The position numbers and the translations under genes are program-made. This document shows, piece after piece, positions 1-6,824 of a stretch of 16,955 nt of DNA (the first letter of the stretch is position 1; every line of letters starts with the position of its first letter). This DNA comes from an uncultured Clostridia bacterium (GTDB taxonomy: Bacteria; Bacillota; Clostridia; Peptostreptococcales; Anaerovoracaceae): positions 1-16,955 of the forward strand of contig CALLHZ010000071.1 of assembly GCA_938009115.1 (NCBI GenBank), given 5' to 3'. The notes beneath the pieces were generated by a model. The model was not told the DNA's origin, searched no databases, and saw nothing but the letters and a program-made list of their open reading frames with translations.

Positions 1-1
1 G

Positions 2-1129
2 CAGCGGATCCGGAGAGTCCTCAAGGATTACAGCGGATGCCAGGCAGAACGTCTTGACGGATTGATTTTTGTCCGCACACCGGCGAGCGTTCGGCGGGAG
101 GATCTGCTTCGCCGGGTAGGACACGTGTTCGGTGTGGATTCCGTCAGCCCGGCCTGGGAAATCAATATACAAGGACTTACTGATCAAGAGGCGCTGGAGG
201 CCGTAGGCGATGCTGCGGTGGAATGGATGAACAGGCTGGCGGCATCCGGCCAGACAAAGACTTTTAAAGTCGAGGCGAAGCGGGCGGACAAACGCTTTTC
301 GATCCAGTCGCCGAAGATCGCCAGCAATATCGGCGCTATGATATTGCGTGCGTGCAAAGTGTTCACTGTCGATGTGCATCACCCGGACTGCTGGCTCCAT
401 ACAGATTTCAGGAGAGGCTATGCGTACGTGTATGACGAAATCATATCCGGCTACGGCGGACTTCCCTTGGGCACCAACGGAAAAGGCCTGGTCCTGCTTT
501 CCGGCGGCATCGATTCTCCTGTGGCGGCATTCATGATGGCGCACCGTGGAATGCTCATTGAAGCGGTGCATTTTCATTCATTTCCTTATACTTCGCAAAG
601 AGCGTGGGAAAAGGTCAAGGAACTGGGCAGCATCCTGACTGTGTATTGCGAACGTATAAAGATTCACAGCATCAACCTGCTTCCCATTCAGGAGCAGATC
701 GCGGAAAAATGCCCGCCGGAACAGATGACACTCCTGGTCCGGCGTTTCATGATGAAAATAGCCCATATCGTTGCTGAAGCCAGTGAATGCAGTATGCTGA
801 TCACCGGTGAAAATCTTGGGCAGGTTGCCAGTCAGACCGCAGAGGCCATCGTTGTGACGGATCACGCTGCGGGCATGCCGGTCATGCGCCCCCTCATTGC
901 CATGGACAAAGTGGACATCATGGAAACGGCGCGCCAGATCGGCACCTACGAAACATCGATCCTTCCCTACGAAGACTGTTGTACGGTGTTTCTCCCCAAG
1001 CATCCGTCGACCCGTCCGAAACTTGAAGACATTCTGTCCTCCGAAGCGCTGCTGGACGAAGAGGCGCTGATCCGGCTGGCTTTGGCATCTGAAGAGCTCA
1101 TTATTCTCCAGCCCCGGGACGAATTATAA
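2..1129 (+). CDS. thiI: ThiI, tRNA 4-thiouridine synthase / thiamine sulfurtransferase (5' end missing)
   Basis: ThiI adenylates U8 of tRNA and transfers sulfur from a cysteine desulfurase to make 4-thiouridine; in many bacteria it also supplies sulfur for the thiazole of thiamine. The reading frame is open from the left edge (375 codons, against about 390-400 for short ThiI proteins), so only the first few residues, including the start, lie outside. A THUMP-type RNA-binding region comes first. The PP-loop SGGIDSP is encoded at 500-520. The family motifs ITGENLGQVASQT, PLIAMDKVDI and IGTYETSILPYEDCC follow in the expected order. The protein ends soon after this, so it lacks the C-terminal rhodanese domain of E. 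coli ThiI, as is usual in Bacillota. In that group the partner desulfurase is often encoded just upstream, which is not visible here. A TTG at 62 is in frame but sits inside conserved sequence and is not the start. Confidence 0.95.
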   Translation, partial: QRIRRVLKDYSGCQAERLDGLIFVRTPASVRREDLLRRVGHVFGVDSVSPAWEINIQGLTDQEALEAVGDAAVEWMNRLAASGQTKTFKVEAKRADKRFSIQSPKIASNIGAMILRACKVFTVDVHHPDCWLHTDFRRGYAYVYDEIISGYGGLPLGTNGKGLVLLSGGIDSPVAAFMMAHRGMLIEAVHFHSFPYTSQRAWEKVKELGSILTVYCERIKIHSINLLPIQEQIAEKCPPEQMTLLVRRFMMKIAHIVAEASECSMLITGENLGQVASQTAEAIVVTDHAAGMPVMRPLIAMDKVDIMETARQIGTYETSILPYEDCCTVFLPKHPSTRPKLEDILSSEALLDEEALIRLALASEELIILQPRDEL

Positions 1130-1136
1130 TTAATCC

Positions 1137-1165
1137 TTGCAAAAGAGTCGATAAGGTGGTTTAAT
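1137..1165 (+). promoter_or_regulatory. Candidate sigma-A promoter for the bcd-etfBA operon
   Basis: TTGCAA (1137-1142) and TTTAAT (1160-1165) are separated by exactly 17 bases. They match the vegetative consensus at 4 of 6 and 5 of 6 positions. The element starts 8 bases after the thiI stop codon, and no terminator hairpin is visible between them, so some readthrough from thiI is possible. It predicts a leader of about 100 bases before the acyl-CoA dehydrogenase gene. This is a sequence-match prediction only. Confidence 0.45.
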
Positions 1166-1179
1166 GATATTCGTGCGGC

Positions 1180-1197
1180 TTTGTCATTTATTTGTCA
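1180..1197. repeat. Direct repeat TTTGTCA x2, spaced by one helical turn
   Basis: TTTGTCA occurs at 1180-1186 and again at 1191-1197, 11 bases start to start. A related TTTTGAC lies at 1211-1217. The copies sit just downstream of the predicted transcription start of the bcd operon, where a repressor could bind. No regulator family is recognised, and chance occurrence in an AT-rich leader is possible. Confidence 0.3.
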
Positions 1198-1230
1198 AAC
1201 TGCGGTTATGTTTTGACGCGGGTCACAATA

Positions 1231-1249
1231 AGAGCACATCACGTGCTCT
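1231..1249. repeat. Perfect inverted repeat in the bcd leader
   Basis: AGAGCAC (1231-1237) and GTGCTCT (1243-1249) are perfect inverted copies around a 5-base spacer. They lie about 14 bases upstream of the Shine-Dalgarno AAGGAGG. In RNA this is a 7-base-pair hairpin next to the ribosome binding site. In DNA it could be an operator half-site pair. It has no T-tract and is not a terminator. Confidence 0.4.
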
Positions 1250-1274
1250 ATAGAATATACCAAGGAGGATAAAC

Positions 1275-2414
1275 ATGAACTTTCAACTGACGAAAGAGCA
1301 AGAGTTTGTAAGGAAGATGGTGCGGGAATTTGCCGAAGCCGAAGTGCAGCCCATCGCCGCAGACATTGACAAGGAACATCGTTTCCCGGTCGAGAATGTG
1401 GCCAAAATGGGCAAGCTCGGCATGATGGGTGTTCCATTTCCCAAGGAATGGGGCGGCGCCGGAAGCGATCACATTTCCTATGCGATCACGGTGGAAGAGC
1501 TCTCCAGAGTCTGTGCCACCACTGGCGTCATCTGTTCAGCCCACACGTCCCTTTGCGGTTGGCCCATCTGGACCTACGGCAGCGAGACGCAAAAGGAAAA
1601 GTATCTTATCGGGCTTGCCAAAGGGGAAAAACTCGGCGCTTTCGGACTGACGGAGCCCAATGCGGGAAGCGATGCCAGCGCAACCCAGACCAAGGCTGTC
1701 GACATGGGTGACCACTGGCTGCTCAACGGCGCAAAAGTGTTCATTACCAACGGCGGCTATGCGGATGTTTTCGTTGTTACCGCAATGACCGATAAATCCG
1801 CGGGAACCAGAGGCATCTCAGCTTTTATCGTGGAAAAGGGCTTTGAGGGATTTTCCATCGGCAAAACCGAAGATAAGATGGGGATCTGCGGATCATCCAC
1901 GACAGAGCTGATTTTCAAGGATTGCGTGGTGCCGAAGGAAAATCTTCTTGGAAATTTGGGGCAGGGCTTTAAAATCGCTCTTTCCACGCTGGACGGAGGC
2001 CGGATCGGCATCGCCTCTCAAGCCCTCGGAATCGCTCAGGGCGCTTTCGATGTGACCGTGGAATACATGAAGTCCAGAAAACAGTTCGGCAAGCCTCTTT
2101 CGAAAATGCAGGCGCTTCAATTTGATATGGCTGAAATGAAAACCAGGATCGAAGCGGCCAGACTGCTGATTTATCGGGCTGCCAATATGAAAGACAAGCA
2201 CCTCCCTTACGGACAGGAATCTGCGATGGCGAAATACTTCGCAGCCGAGACAGCTATGTATGTGACGACAAAAGCAGTCCAGCTCCATGGCGGTTACGGC
2301 TACATGCGGGATTATCCGCTCGAACGTATGATGAGAGACGCGAAGATCACGGAGATATACGAAGGGACGACCGAAGTCCAAAAAATCGTTATCGCCGCTT
2401 CCATATTCAAATAG
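1275..2414 (+). CDS. bcd: Short-chain acyl-CoA dehydrogenase, butyryl-CoA dehydrogenase-like (Bcd)
   Basis: This flavoenzyme interconverts a short acyl-CoA and its 2-enoyl-CoA through FAD, in anaerobes mostly in the reducing direction with electrons from EtfAB. At 379 residues it has exactly the usual Bcd length. Visible landmarks are the acyl-CoA dehydrogenase signature GAFGLTEPNAGSD (121-133), the flavin/substrate region around FITNGG (156-161), RKQFG (268-272), and the C-terminal signature QLHGGYGYMRDYPLERMMRD. The motif IYEGT contains the catalytic base Glu363. The ATG is preceded by AAGGAGG at 1262-1268. etfB follows after 18 bases with its own strong Shine-Dalgarno, so the three genes form one operon. 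Butyryl-CoA is the best guess. Crotonyl-, acryloyl- or caffeyl-CoA reductases of the same fold cannot be excluded, because no crt, hbd or thl gene is in the window to fix the pathway. Confidence 0.93.
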   Translation: MNFQLTKEQEFVRKMVREFAEAEVQPIAADIDKEHRFPVENVAKMGKLGMMGVPFPKEWGGAGSDHISYAITVEELSRVCATTGVICSAHTSLCGWPIWTYGSETQKEKYLIGLAKGEKLGAFGLTEPNAGSDASATQTKAVDMGDHWLLNGAKVFITNGGYADVFVVTAMTDKSAGTRGISAFIVEKGFEGFSIGKTEDKMGICGSSTTELIFKDCVVPKENLLGNLGQGFKIALSTLDGGRIGIASQALGIAQGAFDVTVEYMKSRKQFGKPLSKMQALQFDMAEMKTRIEAARLLIYRAANMKDKHLPYGQESAMAKYFAAETAMYVTTKAVQLHGGYGYMRDYPLERMMRDAKITEIYEGTTEVQKIVIAASIFK

Positions 2415-2432
2415 GCAGAGGGAGGAAAAAAC

Positions 2433-3233
2433 ATGAGAATCATTGTTTGCGCCAAGCAAGTTCCGGACACCAGCGAGGTTAAGATCGACCCCGTCAAGAA
2501 AACGATCATACGCGAAGGGGTCCCCAGCATTTTGAACCCGGACGATGCAAATGCGCTGGAAGAAGCACTTAAAATAAAGGATCAATATCCTGACACGAAG
2601 ATTTCCGTAGTGACCATGGGGCCGCCCCAGGCCAAGGATATGCTGATCGAGTGTATCGCCATGGGCGCTGACGAAGGCGTGCTGCTTTCGGATCGCGCTG
2701 TGGGCGGGTCGGACACCTGGGCCACTTCCAATGCCCTGGCGGCCGCCATTAAAAAAATGGGACATTACGACCTGATTTTTGCCGGGCGGCAAGCCATTGA
2801 CGGAGACACCGCTCAGGTCGGGCCGCAGATCGCCGAAAAGCTGGGCTTGCCCCAGGTCACCTATGTGATGGAATTTTCCATCGATCCCAATATGAAAGAT
2901 ATCGCAGTGAAAAGGCAGCTGGAAGACGGGTACGAGGACATCAGGATCCAAACTCCCTGCATGCTCACAGCGATCAAAGAGCTCAATGCTCCGCGTTATA
3001 TGAGCATCAACGGCATCGTGCACGCCTGCTCTGCGGAAGCCGACATCAAGGTATGGAACGCCAAGGATGTGGAAGTCGATCTGAGCACCGTAGGCCTGGA
3101 TGCTTCTCCGACCAACGTGTACCGTTCTTTTACACCTGCGCCGAAGCCCCCAGGAATCAAGCTGGAGGCAGACGGCGAAAAAGAACTGGCAAAACTGCTG
3201 CTGCTCAAACTCAAAGAGAAGCATGCGATCTAA
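2433..3233 (+). CDS. etfB: Electron transfer flavoprotein beta subunit
   Basis: EtfB pairs with EtfA. In bifurcating complexes it carries the FAD that receives hydride from NADH and splits the electron pair. The 266-residue length is normal. The protein opens with a Rossmann-like strand (MRIIVCAKQVPDTSEVKID). It then shows DRAVGGSDTWATSNALA (87-103) and GRQAIDGDTAQVGP (118-131), which form the nucleotide/flavin site. The ETF-beta family signature lies at 159-179. The GGSDTWAT and DGDTAQVGP segments resemble clostridial bifurcating EtfB proteins more than mitochondrial EtfB, which binds only AMP here; that comparison is from memory. The start is fixed by GAGGGAGG just upstream. It sits between bcd and etfA with gaps of 18 and 21 bases. 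Confidence 0.93.
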   Translation: MRIIVCAKQVPDTSEVKIDPVKKTIIREGVPSILNPDDANALEEALKIKDQYPDTKISVVTMGPPQAKDMLIECIAMGADEGVLLSDRAVGGSDTWATSNALAAAIKKMGHYDLIFAGRQAIDGDTAQVGPQIAEKLGLPQVTYVMEFSIDPNMKDIAVKRQLEDGYEDIRIQTPCMLTAIKELNAPRYMSINGIVHACSAEADIKVWNAKDVEVDLSTVGLDASPTNVYRSFTPAPKPPGIKLEADGEKELAKLLLLKLKEKHAI

Positions 3234-3254
3234 CGCGTAGAAGGAGGAAACAAA

Positions 3255-4544
3255 ATGGCTGTTAAAGTAATCAAAGAGCTTTGCAAAGGCTGCACCCTCT
3301 GCGTGAAGGCTTGCCCGTTCGAAGCGATCGATATGGTGGAAAAGAAGGCTGTCATCAATGAGAAATGCACCAACTGCAACCAGTGTGTGCCGGTGTGTCC
3401 CTTTGATGCGATCGTGTCCGAAGAATCGGACCAGGTCGTGGACCTTTCTGCTTATAAGCATATCTGGGTTTATGCAGAGACCAGAGACGGAAAGCTCATG
3501 GGCGTTGCCAAGGAGCTGATCGGAGAAGGGCACAGATTATCCAGAGAGCTGAGCAAGGATACGAAGATCTATGCACTGCTGGTTGGAGACAACATGGACG
3601 CGCTGGCAAAAGAGTGCTTCGAGTACGGCGCAGACGGCGCGTACCTGATCGAGGATCCGATCCTGAAAAATTTCACGACTGACGGATACACCAAGGCAAT
3701 CGTGGATGCGGTCAAAGAATATAAGCCGGAGATCGTGATCTACGGCGCCACTCATATCGGCCGCGATCTTGCGCCCCGGGTGGCGGCAAGGCTCAATACC
3801 GGACTTACGGCTGACTGTACACGTCTGGACGTCGATATCAAGACATACATCGACTATGCAAAGAAAGAAACGACTTTGGATATTTCTTCCCTGGATCCCA
3901 ATGATCCGGACAAAGGTCTGAAGCAGACCCGGCCGGCGTTCGGCGGAAACCTGATGGCCACGATCGTTTGCCCCAGAACAAGACCGCAAATGTCTACGGT
4001 GCGTCCCGGTGTTATGCAAAAGAGAGAAAGAGTTCCCGGGGCCACCGGCGAAATCATTCACGTCAAGCCCTCGGTTTCCGAATCGGATATCCGCACGAAG
4101 ATCGTCGATATCGTCAAGGCTGCCAAAGAAATGGTATCTCTGACCGACGCAAAGATCATATGCTCCGGCGGACGGGGCCTGGGCGGCCCGGAAGGCTTCC
4201 AGCTGATCCGTCAGTTTGCAGACAAAGTCGGCGGTGTGGTGGGCTCTTCCCGCGCAGCCGTAGACGCGGGCTGGATCGACCATTCTCATCAGGTAGGCCA
4301 AACGGGGACGACGGTCAAGCCGGAAATCTATTTCGCCTGCGGCATTTCCGGGGCCATTCAGCATCTGGCCGGCATGCAGACCTCTAAGCTCATCGTCGCC
4401 ATCAATAAAGATGCCGATGCGCCGATTTTCGGCGTGGCCGACTACGGTATCGTGGGAGATCTTTATAAGGTGATCCCGCAGATCATCGAAGAGTGGGACA
4501 ATGCAGACGAACTCTTTGCCCTGGAGCACAAGATCGTCGACTGA
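3255..4544 (+). CDS. etfA: Electron transfer flavoprotein alpha subunit with N-terminal 2[4Fe-4S] ferredoxin domain
   Basis: EtfA holds the FAD that passes electrons to the acyl-CoA dehydrogenase. This version is 429 residues, about 90 more than a plain EtfA. The extra N-terminus is a two-cluster ferredoxin domain: Cys10, 13, 16, 20 (followed by Pro) and Cys38, 41, 44, 48 (followed by Pro), both CX2CX2CX3CP. The EtfA N-terminal domain follows from about residue 66. The FAD-binding C-terminal domain shows GGRGLGG (305-311), SSRAAVDAGW (331-340), HQVGQTG (345-351), CGISGAIQHLAGM (362-374) and the ETF-alpha signature ending near ADYGIVGD (395-402). The same architecture is known from LctC and CarE of Acetobacterium woodii, parts of electron-bifurcating complexes. 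The extra clusters may pass low-potential electrons to free ferredoxin; that is inference. AGAAGGAGG precedes the ATG, and a strong terminator follows the stop. Confidence 0.95.
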   Translation: MAVKVIKELCKGCTLCVKACPFEAIDMVEKKAVINEKCTNCNQCVPVCPFDAIVSEESDQVVDLSAYKHIWVYAETRDGKLMGVAKELIGEGHRLSRELSKDTKIYALLVGDNMDALAKECFEYGADGAYLIEDPILKNFTTDGYTKAIVDAVKEYKPEIVIYGATHIGRDLAPRVAARLNTGLTADCTRLDVDIKTYIDYAKKETTLDISSLDPNDPDKGLKQTRPAFGGNLMATIVCPRTRPQMSTVRPGVMQKRERVPGATGEIIHVKPSVSESDIRTKIVDIVKAAKEMVSLTDAKIICSGGRGLGGPEGFQLIRQFADKVGGVVGSSRAAVDAGWIDHSHQVGQTGTTVKPEIYFACGISGAIQHLAGMQTSKLIVAINKDADAPIFGVADYGIVGDLYKVIPQIIEEWDNADELFALEHKIVD

Positions 4545-4559
4545 TCCGGACAAAACGAA

Positions 4560-4589
4560 AGCCCCCTCACTGCTGTGAGGGGGCTTTTT
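4560..4589. terminator. Bidirectional intrinsic terminator between etfA and the convergent PLP-enzyme gene
   Basis: GCCCCCTCAC (4561-4570) and GTGAGGGGGC (4575-4584) form a perfect 10-base-pair stem with a TGCT loop. Five T residues follow on the plus strand, and A4560 pairs with the first of them. Read from the other side, the stem is followed by CTTTCGTTTTG, so it should also stop transcripts from the minus strand. It lies 15 bases after etfA and 19 bases beyond the stop of the minus-strand gene. Confidence 0.93.
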
Positions 4590-4608
4590 CGTATGATCCA
4601 GGTTTTAT

Positions 4609-5814
4609 TTACACAAAAGCTTTATCCAGCGCCTGATAGAAATCAGCGATCAGGTCGTCCGGATTTTCCAGTCCCACGGAAACACGCATCATACCGTCAT
4701 GAATGCCGATGGCCATTCTCTCTTCGCGGGTCAATTCAGAATGAGAAGAGGTGGCGGGGTGCGACAAGGTCGTCCGGAAGCCGCCCAGCGTGGGAGCATA
4801 TTGGGCCAGCTTGAGGTTTTTGAGCATGCGGCTCACTTCCGGCTTGCAGTCCGGACCCAGTTCAAAGCTCAGCATACCGCCGAAGCCCTTTCCTTCAAAC
4901 AGTTTCTGTGCCAAGTCTGCCTGAGGATAGCCGGGCGCCGTCGGATAATTGACTTTTGCTACCCGTGGGTGTTTTGCCAGAGCATTGGCGAGCTTGTCTG
5001 CGTTGGAGGTGTGCCGTTCCATGCGAAGGTCCAGAGTCCGGAGGCTGCGCAGCACCAGCCAGGAATTGAAGGTGCCGCCGGTGCCGCCATACAGGTGCTG
5101 CAGGTGTTCGATTTTATCCACCAGCGCAGCCTTTCCGCTGACCGAACCCAGCAGCGCATCGGAGTGTCCGTTCATAAATTTTGTGAGACTTTCGATCACC
5201 AGATCGGCCCCTTTGTCCAGACAATGGATCAGATGAGGTGTGGCGAAGGTATTGTCTACGACCAGCAGCGCGCCGTGGGCGTGAGCGATCTCTGCGATGG
5301 CTTCCACGTCTACCAGCGTGATCCGCGGGTTGCTCACCGTCTCGGTGTACAATACCTTGGTATTAGTACGGAAGGCCTTTTTTACGGCTTCAAGGTCTGT
5401 AAAATCCACATAATCGACTTCGATGCCGAAGCGCTCGCGATAGTGGTTGAACAGCTCGATACTTTCGCCATAGAGGGTTTTTCCTGCCAGGAGGTGATCT
5501 CCTGTTTTCAGACATGCCATCATCGGTGTATGGATCGCTGCCATGCCCGAGGAGAAGATCAGGCTCTTCTCACTGTGCTCCAGGGCGGAGATCGCATCCT
5601 CCAGCATGCGCCTGTTGGGATTTCTGGTGCGGATATAGGTAAAGCGTTTTTCTTTATAGTTTTGTTCTACGTCCTCCAGATCTCCGGGCAGGATGAATGC
5701 GGTGGTCATGAACAGCGGAGCCGCTTCCGGGTGTAGCTCAGGCGGGAATTCCGTACCGGAATAAAGCTGGACCGTTTCCGGGGCGTACAGGGGAAGTTCG
5801 TCTTTGGTCAACAT
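4609..5814 (-). CDS. PLP-dependent Cys/Met metabolism enzyme (cystathionine gamma-lyase / methionine gamma-lyase family)
   Basis: This is a fold-type I PLP enzyme of the transsulfuration family, which acts on cystathionine, methionine, homocysteine or O-acetylhomoserine. It is 401 residues, the normal size. Visible landmarks are the neighbouring-subunit phosphate-binding YIRTRNP (60-66; Tyr60, Arg62), SSGMAA (88-93), Tyr115 stacking on the ring, VVDNTF with Asp187, the PLP lysine in ESLTKFMNGHSDALLG (Lys212), and the carboxylate-binding MMRVSVGLE (Arg377). Glu117 occupies the place of the methionine gamma-lyase cysteine. Pro341 sits where cystathionine gamma-lyase/synthase have a specificity glutamate. 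The exact reaction is therefore left open; a C-S lyase or sulfhydrylase is most likely. AAAGGAGG is correctly spaced before the ATG. The gene lies 40 bases after proC on the same strand, so the two are probably co-transcribed. Confidence 0.9.
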   Translation of the reverse strand: MLTKDELPLYAPETVQLYSGTEFPPELHPEAAPLFMTTAFILPGDLEDVEQNYKEKRFTYIRTRNPNRRMLEDAISALEHSEKSLIFSSGMAAIHTPMMACLKTGDHLLAGKTLYGESIELFNHYRERFGIEVDYVDFTDLEAVKKAFRTNTKVLYTETVSNPRITLVDVEAIAEIAHAHGALLVVDNTFATPHLIHCLDKGADLVIESLTKFMNGHSDALLGSVSGKAALVDKIEHLQHLYGGTGGTFNSWLVLRSLRTLDLRMERHTSNADKLANALAKHPRVAKVNYPTAPGYPQADLAQKLFEGKGFGGMLSFELGPDCKPEVSRMLKNLKLAQYAPTLGGFRTTLSHPATSSHSELTREERMAIGIHDGMMRVSVGLENPDDLIADFYQALDKAFV

Positions 5815-5854
5815 AGTGTCCTCCTTTGAAGTGCGATGATAATACAGGATAGGT

Positions 5855-6664
5855 CTATCGTAATGAATAAGTCTTGTCGACGGAAGCCTTAACAGACTTC
5901 AGGATCGTTCCCACAAACCCGTCTTCCTCCAGACTGGCCAGGGCGTCGATGGTCACGCCGCCGGGAGATGTCATGGTGTCGATCCGCTGGAACGGATGAT
6001 CTCCTGTCAACTCCAGCATCTGCGCTGCACCGAGGGTATTTTTGATGGTGATGGCGCAGGACTCTTCTCTGGAAAATCCCGTCCGCACGCCTGCCTGGAT
6101 CAGCGCGTGCATCAGGAAATATACGTACATAGGCCCCACGCAACTGTAGGCTGTGAAGCGGTCGAATTTCTCTTCGCTCAGGAACATCACCTGCCCAAGG
6201 GCCCCCAGTATATTTTGGATCAGCTTGCAGTCTTCTTCGGTTACATGATTGTTCACACAGGCTGCGGAAAAGCCGTTTTGCGCCCTTATCAGGGTGTTGG
6301 GCATGATCCGTACGATTTTTTGGCCCGGACTCGTGTAGGCGGCCAGCTTCGCCAGATCAGCGCCTGCAACGATGGAAGCCAGGAGCGTGCCCTGGTGGAA
6401 GGCAGGGATGGCCGCAAGGTCTGCGCAGGCTGAGGCGATATCCTGCGGGCGGACTGCCAGGAATATGATGTCCGGGGCGAGTTCCTGCTGCTTTCTGCTG
6501 CCGGCAGGAACTATGGAATAGGTGTCCTTCAGGTGCTTGAGACGCTGAGGCACCACATCATGTACGAATATGCGCTCCGGCGGCAATACGTTTTGCCCTA
6601 TGAGTCCCCCGATAATGCCTTCGGCCATCTGGCCTCCGCCGACAAACAAAATATTTTTGTCCAT
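5855..6664 (-). CDS. proC: Pyrroline-5-carboxylate reductase
   Basis: ProC reduces 1-pyrroline-5-carboxylate to L-proline with NAD(P)H, the last step of proline synthesis in the cytosol. From the chosen ATG it is 269 residues, the usual length. It opens with the dinucleotide-binding sequence ILFVGGGQMAEGIIGGL (5-21). Next come FLAVRPQD (68-75), ASIVAGA (96-102) and IMPNT (120-124). The C-terminal family signature is TSPGGVTIDALASLEEDGF (232-250). The frame is open 31 codons further upstream (to 6757), but that extension does not resemble the family. The internal ATG at 6664 has AGGGAGG six bases upstream, so I start there. It is the first gene of the minus-strand pair, divergent from yraN. 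No convincing minus-strand promoter could be picked out. Confidence 0.95.
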   Translation of the reverse strand: MDKNILFVGGGQMAEGIIGGLIGQNVLPPERIFVHDVVPQRLKHLKDTYSIVPAGSRKQQELAPDIIFLAVRPQDIASACADLAAIPAFHQGTLLASIVAGADLAKLAAYTSPGQKIVRIMPNTLIRAQNGFSAACVNNHVTEEDCKLIQNILGALGQVMFLSEEKFDRFTAYSCVGPMYVYFLMHALIQAGVRTGFSREESCAITIKNTLGAAQMLELTGDHPFQRIDTMTSPGGVTIDALASLEEDGFVGTILKSVKASVDKTYSLR

Positions 6665-6695
6665 AAGAGCCTCCCTGGAAAAAAGATAACAAACA

Positions 6696-6733
6696 GTGCT
6701 ATCGGAGCGGAAATTACATATACAGGATAGCAC
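6696..6733. repeat. Perfect 8-base inverted repeat between proC and yraN
   Basis: GTGCTATC (6696-6703) and GATAGCAC (6726-6733) are perfect inverted copies separated by 22 bases, so their starts are 30 bases apart, close to three helical turns. They lie 32-69 bases upstream of the proC start codon. That suits either paired operator sites or a hairpin in the proC leader. The function is unknown. Confidence 0.4.
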
Positions 6734-6772
6734 CGTTGGCGGATGAAAGAAAGACAATTTTCGCCATAAAAA

Positions 6773-6801
6773 TTTACAAATAATAACAAATATGGTATTA
6801 T
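6773..6801 (+). promoter_or_regulatory. Strong sigma-A promoter with extended -10 for yraN-comM-dprA
   Basis: TTTACA (6773-6778) and TATTAT (6796-6801) are separated by 17 bases, each matching the consensus at 5 of 6 positions. TG at 6793-6794 followed by one base gives an extended -10. Transcription should start near 6808, leaving a leader of under 20 bases that holds the ribosome binding site TGGAGG (6812-6817). Confidence 0.75.
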
Positions 6802-6824
6802 ATACAATATTATGGAGGCCACAT

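Noticed and set aside
1249..1256. TATAGAAT before bcd as a -10 box
   Set aside because: It lies only a few bases before the ribosome binding site, with no -35 box at a suitable distance, so the transcript would lack a usable leader.
1893..3533. A 546-codon minus-strand open frame antisense to bcd, etfB and the start of etfA
   Set aside because: Its product is rich in His, Phe, Arg and Leu with no recognisable motif, and it overlaps three clear genes. It is a by-product of their codon usage.
3537..4553. A 338-codon minus-strand frame antisense to etfA, nearly abutting the previous one
   Set aside because: It is in the same relative frame with the same odd composition and has no plausible ribosome binding site. 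The terminator at 4560-4589 lies just upstream of it and serves the real genes.
4699..5736. A 345-codon plus-strand frame antisense to the PLP-enzyme gene
   Set aside because: The opposite strand has a full set of PLP-enzyme motifs with a good ribosome binding site; this frame shows none.
6665..6757. A 31-codon N-terminal extension of proC
   Set aside because: It lies across the inverted repeat and has no family similarity; the internal ATG at 6664 has a proper ribosome binding site.
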